From NCBI RefSeq assembly GCF_946998255.1, contig NZ_CAMPYN010000047.1:1-8277 (forward strand): a DNA stretch of 8,277 bases. The letters are read 5' to 3'. The notes below the pieces were generated by a model, which worked only from the letters and a program-made list of their open reading frames with translations, did no database searches and was not told the origin of the DNA. Within the stretch, counting starts at the first letter, position 1; the number at the start of each line of letters is the position of its first letter. This DNA is from an uncultured Helcococcus sp. (GTDB lineage: Bacteria; Bacillota; Clostridia; Tissierellales; Peptoniphilaceae). The translations under genes and the position numbers were made by a program. Shown in pieces: positions 1 to 5,039 of this stretch.

Positions 1-60
1 ATAAAAACTACTTATGGTCTTGGATATAAAGCAGGTGAAATAGATGAAACTCAGCTCTAA
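1..60 (+). CDS. OmpR-family response regulator, C-terminal end only (partial)
   Basis: Reading from base 1 gives an open frame of 19 residues ending in TAA at 58-60. It contains TTYGLGYKAGE, which matches the last strand and turn of the OmpR/PhoB winged-helix DNA-binding domain (usual form T-x-[WY/R]-G-x-GY-[KR]). The rest of the gene lies left of the window. The frame overlaps the start of the sensor kinase by 17 nt, the usual layout for a response regulator translated together with its cognate kinase. The protein would be the DNA-binding output of this two-component system, phosphorylated by the kinase. Its target genes cannot be told from this fragment. The short extension after GYK (AGEIDETQL) lies in the overlap and is probably a tail without function of its own. 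Confidence 0.85.
   Translation: MKTTYGLGYKAGEIDETQL
33..38 (+). promoter_or_regulatory. RBS of the sensor kinase inside the response-regulator gene
   Basis: AGGTGA lies 5 nt before the ATG at 44, inside the end of the response-regulator frame. It supports this ATG as the kinase start despite the 17-nt overlap, and suggests translational coupling. Confidence 0.7.
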
Positions 61-1378
61 ATTAAATAGAGGTATAATTATTTTATTAGTACTTCTAATT
101 CTAGCATCTCTATTCACTTCTCTATATGTATTAAAAAATTCTTTCGGAACTTTTATACAGATTGAACGTGACAAATCATTTGAACAAATAAGCTCTGATT
201 TAAAACGTATAGCACAAAGTGAATCAGGATTAAACCCATTAATTTTAGAAAATTATGCCCAAAATGAAAATTTACTAATTGAATTATATACCAACAACAA
301 TCAACTAGTAAGTAGATATGATGGTATAAGAAATTTAGAAAAATATAATAAAAAAGATTTACTTGAAATTAAAATAGATTTATTAGACCAATATGGATCA
401 GCTATTGGCTACCTAAAAATTAATTATATAGCTGATATATTTTCTTACGATGAAAGTATATCAAACTTTCAAAAAGAAATAGTAAGAAACCATACCATGA
501 TATTTATAGTCTCCTTATTATTAGGATCCATATTTGTTCTAATATATAGCAAAACAATCACCGATCCTATCACTGATATTAAAAGAAAAACAAGGGAATT
601 AAGAAAGGGTAACTTTGATTTAAAAGAAACAAATTACAACGTATTTGAACTAGATGAGTTATCAGCAGATATTAATTTTTTAGCTAAGACATTAAATCAA
701 CAAGAAAAGCGAAGAATAGATTACGCTCATGATATAGCTCACGAATTAAGGACTCCTATCACTAATCTACTTTTACATTTAGAGGGGATAAAAGACCAGA
801 TTATAGACGCAGATGAACAAACAATCAACACCCTACTTACAGAAACTCAAAGATTAAGTATTATGATTGATAAATTAGAAGATTCTTTCAATCAAAATAA
901 TGAATCAGAAGAAATTAAACTAGAAAAAATAGAGCTAGAATCACTTATTGAAGATATAACTAATAGCTTTATACCACTTCTAAAAGAAAAAAATATTAAT
1001 TTCACTCAAGTACTGACTTCCAAATCTTATATAGAAACTGATCCTACAAAATTAAAACAAATATTAAGTAATTTAATATCTAATGCAATTAAAGCAGTTG
1101 AATACGGAGGCGATATAACGATTAGTCACGATAAACTTATAAATAGAGATATAATAATGATAAGGGACAATGGAGTAGGAATGGATCAGGAATCACTGAG
1201 TCATATATTTGATAGGTTTTATAGGGTTGATAGTGCTAGAAATCGAGAAATTGGAGGTCACGGCCTAGGACTTGCTATAACACAGGCTTATGCAGATTTA
1301 CTTGGTTATAATATAGGAGTTAATTCTGAACCAGGTAAGGGTAGTGAATTTATTTTAACAATTCCTAGCAAAAAATAA
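44..1378 (+). CDS. Two-component sensor histidine kinase, membrane-bound, HAMP-containing
   Basis: A 444-aa sensor kinase with the classical layout. TM1 is at about residues 10-31, an extracytoplasmic sensor region at about 32-150, and TM2 at about 151-169. HAMP runs from about 170 to 220, with its conserved Pro at 175 (TITDP). The dimerisation/phosphoacceptor domain has the H-box HELRTP, with His233 as the expected phosphorylation site. The HATPase domain shows the N-box with N343 and N347, the G1 box DNGVGM (375-380), the F-box IFDRFYR (388-394) and the G2 box GGHGLGL (404-410). All catalytic motifs are intact, so it should autophosphorylate and pass phosphate to the regulator encoded just upstream. 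The sensor region ends in a GYLKINY strand, as in PAS/Cache-like extracellular folds, but no known sensor family is recognised and the ligand is unknown. The start is supported by AGGTGA 5 nt upstream. The gene is probably co-transcribed with the ABM-domain gene that follows. Confidence 0.95.
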   Translation: MKLSSKLNRGIIILLVLLILASLFTSLYVLKNSFGTFIQIERDKSFEQISSDLKRIAQSESGLNPLILENYAQNENLLIELYTNNNQLVSRYDGIRNLEKYNKKDLLEIKIDLLDQYGSAIGYLKINYIADIFSYDESISNFQKEIVRNHTMIFIVSLLLGSIFVLIYSKTITDPITDIKRKTRELRKGNFDLKETNYNVFELDELSADINFLAKTLNQQEKRRIDYAHDIAHELRTPITNLLLHLEGIKDQIIDADEQTINTLLTETQRLSIMIDKLEDSFNQNNESEEIKLEKIELESLIEDITNSFIPLLKEKNINFTQVLTSKSYIETDPTKLKQILSNLISNAIKAVEYGGDITISHDKLINRDIIMIRDNGVGMDQESLSHIFDRFYRVDSARNREIGGHGLGLAITQAYADLLGYNIGVNSEPGKGSEFILTIPSKK

Positions 1379-1400
1379 TTACTTAGTATTGTAAAATCTT

Positions 1401-1406
1401 AGGAGG
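1401..1406 (+). promoter_or_regulatory. RBS of the ABM-domain gene
   Basis: A perfect AGGAGG sits 6 nt before the ATG at 1413, in the 34-bp gap after the kinase. It fixes the start and predicts strong translation. Confidence 0.85.
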
Positions 1407-1412
1407 ATAATT

Positions 1413-1739
1413 ATGAGTTTGTTAATACACATTAGATATATGGGCGAAAATGATAATGCAAGAAAATTTGCTAAGGATATGATAGATAAGAAAATAGTAG
1501 ATAGAATTAGAAAACAAAAAGGAAATTTACAATATGATTATTACCTTCCTTTGGAAGAAGATGGATCTATATTATTAATTGATAGGTGGGAAAACCAGGA
1601 AGCTTTGGATACCCATCATAAATCATCAATGATGGAAGATATAATCGAACTTCGTGAAAAATATGATTTACGAATGATTGTTGAAAGATTTGAAAGTATA
1701 GAAGATAACCTTGATGATATTAAATATATAAGAAAATAA
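1413..1739 (+). CDS. ABM-domain protein, putative quinol monooxygenase-like
   Basis: A 108-aa soluble protein with no signal peptide or membrane segment. It resembles the antibiotic-biosynthesis-monooxygenase (ABM) dimeric alpha/beta-barrel fold. A beta strand starts at the N-terminus (LLIHIRY), a helix follows (about 14-36), then G-x-L-x-YDYYLP (37-46) and the strand ILLIDRWENQEALDTHH (53-69). The stretch WENQxALxxHH-x-S is the signature of YgiN-type putative quinol monooxygenases. The closing strand LRMIVERFE is at 86-94. The Asn of the IsdG haem-oxygenase Asn-Trp-His triad is not evident near residue 7, which argues against a haem-degrading IsdG. The real substrate is unknown; many ABM proteins have no tested activity. 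It lies 34 bp after the sensor kinase in the same direction, with no clear promoter between, and is followed by the shared terminator. It is therefore probably the last gene of the two-component operon. The last 14 residues are charged and follow the fold. Confidence 0.75.
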   Translation: MSLLIHIRYMGENDNARKFAKDMIDKKIVDRIRKQKGNLQYDYYLPLEEDGSILLIDRWENQEALDTHHKSSMMEDIIELREKYDLRMIVERFESIEDNLDDIKYIRK

Positions 1740-1742
1740 AAT

Positions 1743-1788
1743 AAAAGGTCATATAAACAATTTTACTTTGCTTATATGACCTTTTTTT
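1743..1788. terminator. Bidirectional rho-independent terminator between convergent operons
   Basis: A 14-bp perfect stem pairs 1743-1756 (AAAAGGTCATATAA) with 1772-1785 (TTATATGACCTTTT), with a 15-nt loop. On the + strand it leads into T7 (1782-1788), ending the kinase/ABM operon. On the - strand the complement of the left arm and its flank gives TTTTAT, so it can also end the MATE operon. The MATE stop codon (1787-1789) lies inside the T tract. Confidence 0.9.
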
Positions 1789-3136
1789 AATGTCTAATTT
1801 CTTTATAGGTTTTCCTTAAATAGATTGCTGAGAAAAGACCTTTAAATATAGATGATATAGTCATTGCCATCCAAATACCTTGGTAACTGAATATAGGCAT
1901 TAAAGCTAAGGCCATTGGTATTCTTAAAGCATTAAATATCATTGAGATAAAGGCTGGTATCTTGGTCTGTCCCAATCCATTAAACACACCACCTGCACCT
2001 ATTTCTACAGCTGAAAACAACTGTGACATACCCAAGATATATAAGTATTTAGCACCATATTCCAATGTTTCTGGATCATCAGGTATAAATACTTTAAATA
2101 AAGGATATCTAAAAATTATAAGAACTAAACTACCAAAAACTCCTATGGCTAAAATAGTTGCCATTGATTTTCTTATAATTTCCTTCAATCTATCATAAAG
2201 TTTTGCTCCAAAGTTTTGGCCTACAAATGATGTTATCCCACCTTGGAAACCTTCAGCTGTCATCCATGTTATAGATTCCAACATAGCCCCTACTGTAAAG
2301 GCTGCAACAGGTCCAGTGCCATATGTTGTCATATATCTTGTAAGCTGTAGAGAAATTGTTGCATGTGTAGCACTCATCAGTCCAGAAGGCAAGCCTTTTT
2401 TGAATTTTTTAAACATATCTGAAAGACTTGCTACTCCTTTTATAAACGCATAATACATTTCATTTTTAGCTCTAGTTATTGAAAACACAAATAATAATAA
2501 AACTATAAATTGCGATAATATTGAAGCCCAAGCTGCTCCTGCAGCTCCCATAGCTGGGATAGGACCAAAGCCAAAGATCATTATCGGGTCCAATACTATA
2601 TTAAAAACTAGACCTGTAACATTTGCAAAAAGTGGGTATACACTATTTCCCAAAGCATAATAAATATTTGATATAAGTGTATTCATTCCACTTATTATAA
2701 ATCCATATGAAAATATTTTAAGATATATTACAGCTAATTCCTTAACATGATTTTCTAGTGAATATAAGTTCATAAAGTTTTCAGCAAAAATATTAACGAA
2801 ACATGTGTATAAACCTAAAATTAGTGCCATTAATATAGCCCCATTTTTAATAGAATTATTCATTCTATCAACTTTTTTTGATCCATATTCTTGGGCTACA
2901 TATACACTTGTGCCTACTCTAGCAATATTCATAAGGGCAGAAGAAAACCAAATAAAAAAATGAGCAGCCCCAGTAGCTGCGACTGCATCAGTACCTAGTC
3001 TTCCCAACCATGCTGTATCTGTCATATTGTAAGCCATATTTATGAAAGATGTAAGCATCAGTGGAGCACTAAGCAAGAGTAAATTTTTTAATATATTTCC
3101 TTCTAATAAATTTAAACTTGTTAATTTTCTTTTCAT
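1787..3136 (-). CDS. MATE-family multidrug/toxin efflux transporter
   Basis: A 449-aa, very hydrophobic protein with the expected length and twelve-helix pattern of MATE transporters, which export cationic or aromatic compounds by Na+ or H+ antiport across the cytoplasmic membrane. Family marks include an N-terminal LLSAPLML...NMTDTAWLGRLG segment (about 21-48). In the first half, LDPIMIFGFGP with MGAAGAAWAS follows at about 182-205. The second-half start has SFVGQNFGA (303-311), and GGVFNGLGQTKIP lies at 382-394. Both MATE halves are complete. The ATG overlaps the coaX TGA as ATGA (4 nt). Its upstream GAAAG is only a weak ribosome binding site, so translation probably depends on ribosomes finishing coaX. 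It is the last gene of the operon. Substrate cannot be predicted; a link to pantothenate/CoA metabolism is suggested only by position. Confidence 0.92.
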   Translation of the reverse strand: MKRKLTSLNLLEGNILKNLLLLSAPLMLTSFINMAYNMTDTAWLGRLGTDAVAATGAAHFFIWFSSALMNIARVGTSVYVAQEYGSKKVDRMNNSIKNGAILMALILGLYTCFVNIFAENFMNLYSLENHVKELAVIYLKIFSYGFIISGMNTLISNIYYALGNSVYPLFANVTGLVFNIVLDPIMIFGFGPIPAMGAAGAAWASILSQFIVLLLFVFSITRAKNEMYYAFIKGVASLSDMFKKFKKGLPSGLMSATHATISLQLTRYMTTYGTGPVAAFTVGAMLESITWMTAEGFQGGITSFVGQNFGAKLYDRLKEIIRKSMATILAIGVFGSLVLIIFRYPLFKVFIPDDPETLEYGAKYLYILGMSQLFSAVEIGAGGVFNGLGQTKIPAFISMIFNALRIPMALALMPIFSYQGIWMAMTISSIFKGLFSAIYLRKTYKEIRH

Positions 3137-3921
3137 TTTTTATTACTTTCTATTGTTCTTTTATATATTAGATTCATACCTTGTAAAGTAATGTCTTCAT
3201 CAGTACTTGTAATGTATTTAGACTCATCAGCAATAATCTTTGAATAACCACCAGTTGATATAATTGTTGTTTCGTCCGCCTTATAATCTAATTCCTTTAA
3301 AATACTTTCTATTATATTGTCGACAAGGCCAACATAACCTGTAAACATACCAGATTTTATTGCATCTACTGTATTTTTACCAACTACATTTTTAGGTTTT
3401 TCAAACTCAACTTTTGGTAGTTTTGATGCTTTTTCAAACAATGAATTTGATGCTATTACAACACCTGGTGCTATTACTCCACCAAGGTATTCACCTTTTT
3501 CACTTACAACATCAAAGGTGATAGCAGTTCCCATGTCTATTAAAATTGCAGGTAATTTATAACCATGAGCCATAGCAACCGAATTAGCTATCCTATCTGC
3601 TCCAACCTCTTTAGGATTTTCATACTTAATAGGCATGCCTGTCCTAGTATTTTCCCCTATTACAATAGCTTCCTTGTTGAAGTATTTCTTACACATGTTT
3701 TTAAATGTGTTTTCTAAATTTGGTACAACAGATCCTATTACTATATCCTCTATTTGATTTTTATCAATATTTTCATGATCTAATAGAGATTTTAATTGCA
3801 AACCATACTCATCTAGAGTTTTAGTTTGTCTAGTTTCTAATCTCCATGAATTTATTTTTTTATCATTTTCATAAATACCTAGTACTACATTAGTATTTCC
3901 TATGTCTATTAATAAAATCAT
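3133..3921 (-). CDS. coaX: Type III pantothenate kinase
   Basis: A 262-aa member of the ASKHA fold, the usual length for CoaX. It phosphorylates pantothenate to 4'-phosphopantothenate with ATP, the first step of CoA synthesis, in the cytosol. The N-terminal phosphate motif is LLIDIGNTNVVLG (Asp6, Asn9, Thr10). The middle of the protein has GADRIAN (107-113, with the catalytic-type Asp109) and the second phosphate motif DMGTAITFD (129-137). These are followed by GGVIAPG (147-153) and the adenosine-side motif STGGY (222-226). All key motifs are present. CoaX enzymes need a monovalent cation (K+ or NH4+) and resist feedback by CoA; this is family knowledge. The start has AGAGGA 4 nt upstream, inside the end of the transporter gene, with one nt between that gene's stop and this ATG. 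Its TGA overlaps the MATE start. Confidence 0.97.
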   Translation of the reverse strand: MILLIDIGNTNVVLGIYENDKKINSWRLETRQTKTLDEYGLQLKSLLDHENIDKNQIEDIVIGSVVPNLENTFKNMCKKYFNKEAIVIGENTRTGMPIKYENPKEVGADRIANSVAMAHGYKLPAILIDMGTAITFDVVSEKGEYLGGVIAPGVVIASNSLFEKASKLPKVEFEKPKNVVGKNTVDAIKSGMFTGYVGLVDNIIESILKELDYKADETTIISTGGYSKIIADESKYITSTDEDITLQGMNLIYKRTIESNKK

Positions 3922-3922
3922 T

Positions 3923-4498
3923 TTATCCTCTTTTATCTAATTTAATTAACGCCTTTGAAATAGGACTAGCAATTACAATTGAAACCAACATTTCAACAAG
4001 TCCATTTGTTAACGCAGTATATCCTATGACTAGAGCTGCTGATTGACCAAGTTTTCCAATAGCCTCTAAATATGCCTGACCATATAATAGATATATTAAA
4101 GATAATACACCTACAGTGTTAGTTAAGGATCCTACAGCTGCAGGAATAGCAATCTTTATATAATCATTTATATTTTTATTTCTTAAATATAAAGCTAAAT
4201 ATCCTGTAACTACACCTATCAAAATTCTTGGTAGGACAGATATTATTGGGTTAATAAAAATAAAGCTAGTAATAGTAGGTCTTAAAATTTTATCCAATAT
4301 CGAAGCTATTCCAAATATTGCACCTAAAATCCCGCCTAACTTTGGCCCTTTAACTATAGCCAAAATTATTACTGGTATGTGCACTATTGTTGCCTTTATC
4401 AATCCTATAGGTATAAATCCTAAACCTGGAACTACTAGCATTATAATTATTACAGCAGTCATTATTCCTAGCAAGGTAATATCTTTTGTATTTTTCAT
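3923..4498 (-). CDS. panT: ECF transporter S component, probably pantothenate-specific (PanT-like)
   Basis: A 191-aa integral membrane protein of about six helices, the size of ECF-type vitamin transporter substrate-binding (S) subunits. The N-terminal helix region carries small residues facing the EcfT partner (LLGIMTAV). It is followed by LGFIPIGLIKATIVHIPVII and then KGPKLGGILGAIFGIAS (50-66), a pattern typical of the PanT branch. NPIISVLPR (83-91) and a long C-terminal helix pair complete the fold. It would bind pantothenate outside and pass it in when docked to the shared EcfA-EcfA'-EcfT module, which is not in this window. It is 1 nt upstream of coaX, which consumes pantothenate, so transporter and kinase form an uptake-and-trapping pair. 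The specificity is therefore inferred from context plus pattern; another S-component substrate is possible. GGAGG lies 5 nt before the ATG. Confidence 0.75.
   Translation of the reverse strand: MKNTKDITLLGIMTAVIIIMLVVPGLGFIPIGLIKATIVHIPVIILAIVKGPKLGGILGAIFGIASILDKILRPTITSFIFINPIISVLPRILIGVVTGYLALYLRNKNINDYIKIAIPAAVGSLTNTVGVLSLIYLLYGQAYLEAIGKLGQSAALVIGYTALTNGLVEMLVSIVIASPISKALIKLDKRG
3926..3931 (-). promoter_or_regulatory. RBS of coaX within the panT 3' end
   Basis: AGAGGA on the - strand, 4 nt before the coaX ATG and inside the last codons of the transporter gene. It supports the coaX start and coupled translation. Confidence 0.7.
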
Positions 4499-4503
4499 TT
4501 ATT

Positions 4504-4508
4504 CCTCC
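4504..4508 (-). promoter_or_regulatory. RBS of the PanT-like gene
   Basis: GGAGG on the - strand, 5 nt before the ATG at 4498, within the 45-nt gap. It is the only junction of the operon with room for its own leader. Confidence 0.8.
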
Positions 4509-4514
4509 GATCTA

Positions 4515-4530
4515 GTCCTCTTTGAGGTAC
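4515..4530 (-). other. Small hairpin in the gap before the PanT-like gene
   Basis: On the - strand GTACCTC and GAGGAC pair around an AAA loop, with one bulged A: a 6-bp stem. No T-run follows, so it does not look like a terminator. It sits 6 nt upstream of the GGAGG of the PanT-like gene and could be an RNA processing or stability element, or chance. Confidence 0.3.
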
Positions 4531-4543
4531 CAGTCATATTTTA

Positions 4544-5038
4544 TTATTTATTTAATTTATATTTTCTAAATAAAGCCTGAACTTCATCTTTTTGACTGGG
4601 ATCCAATTTTAGGTATCCTGTCTTTTCTTCAAAACCGGACTTGTAATTTACTACAAGTTCACCACTTTCTTCAAAAGTCCATTTTTTAACATCTTTCCAA
4701 TTTATCCATTCTGAATTTGCTACAAAACCATTTTCTGCAAATATATGAGGTGTTGTACTTTCTATGAATACGGCTGCTAAAAGTGAGAGCATTACTATAC
4801 CATTTATATATAATTTTTGTGATATAGATAATGCTGCAAAAGCTAAAACCAGTCCTATTAAAACCTTCATAGGTGTTGACATGTTTTTTCTCAACTTAAT
4901 AGCATTACCTTGAGCGTTTTTAGCAGCTTTTTTAGTTTTAAATGTTTTATATAAAAAGTAAAACACCAAGGCTGCATACATAATTATAACCATTATATTT
5001 GTACCATTATTGGTGGTTTGAGTTTTATTTAAATACAT
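4544..5038 (-). CDS. Hypothetical three-TM membrane protein with a C-terminal soluble domain
   Basis: A 164-aa protein of no known function. TM1 is at about 14-31. A very basic linker follows (about 31-57, rich in Lys and Arg), which by the positive-inside rule is cytosolic. TM2 (about 58-74) and TM3 (about 77-93) form a tight hairpin. The remaining 70 residues should then lie on the opposite side or re-enter, depending on whether TM2/TM3 are full spans. This tail looks like a small beta-rich domain: ENGFVANSEWINWKDVKKW (102-120), then alternating strands and a final helix. The pattern 'ENG-hydrophobic-x-N...I-x-W-x-D-(V/I)-K-x-W' recalls DUF5673/PH-like membrane-associated domains, but I cannot confirm the family. 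A strong GAGGAG lies 7 nt upstream of the ATG, inside the ftsH 3' end, and 1 nt separates it from the ftsH stop. Co-translation with ftsH makes a membrane quality-control role conceivable, but this is only inference. Confidence 0.85.
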   Translation of the reverse strand: MYLNKTQTTNNGTNIMVIIMYAALVFYFLYKTFKTKKAAKNAQGNAIKLRKNMSTPMKVLIGLVLAFAALSISQKLYINGIVMLSLLAAVFIESTTPHIFAENGFVANSEWINWKDVKKWTFEESGELVVNYKSGFEEKTGYLKLDPSQKDEVQALFRKYKLNK

Positions 5039-5039
5039 A

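Noticed and set aside
1307..1312. Perfect TATAAT at the end of the kinase gene, a possible promoter for the ABM gene
   Set aside because: There is no -35-like hexamer 16-18 bp upstream and the extended -10 TG is off by one base. Such strings are expected in A+T-rich coding sequence.
1392..1397. TAAAAT in the gap before the ABM gene as a -10 box
   Set aside because: No matching -35, and it would put the transcription start on or after the ribosome binding site.
1413..1739. IsdG-type haem-degrading monooxygenase
   Set aside because: The fold is alike, but the N-terminal Asn of the catalytic triad is not evident and the WENQxALxxH pattern fits YgiN-like proteins better.
1962..2198. 78-aa open frame on the + strand
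   Set aside because: It lies opposite the MATE gene, has no ribosome binding site or family likeness, and reflects the antisense composition of a hydrophobic protein.
4524..4531. GGTACC palindrome as an operator
   Set aside because: Six-base palindromes are common by chance, and there is no longer symmetry around it beyond the small hairpin already listed.
4377..4580. 67-aa open frame on the + strand
   Set aside because: It is antisense to the start of the PanT-like gene and its leader, and has no supporting signal.
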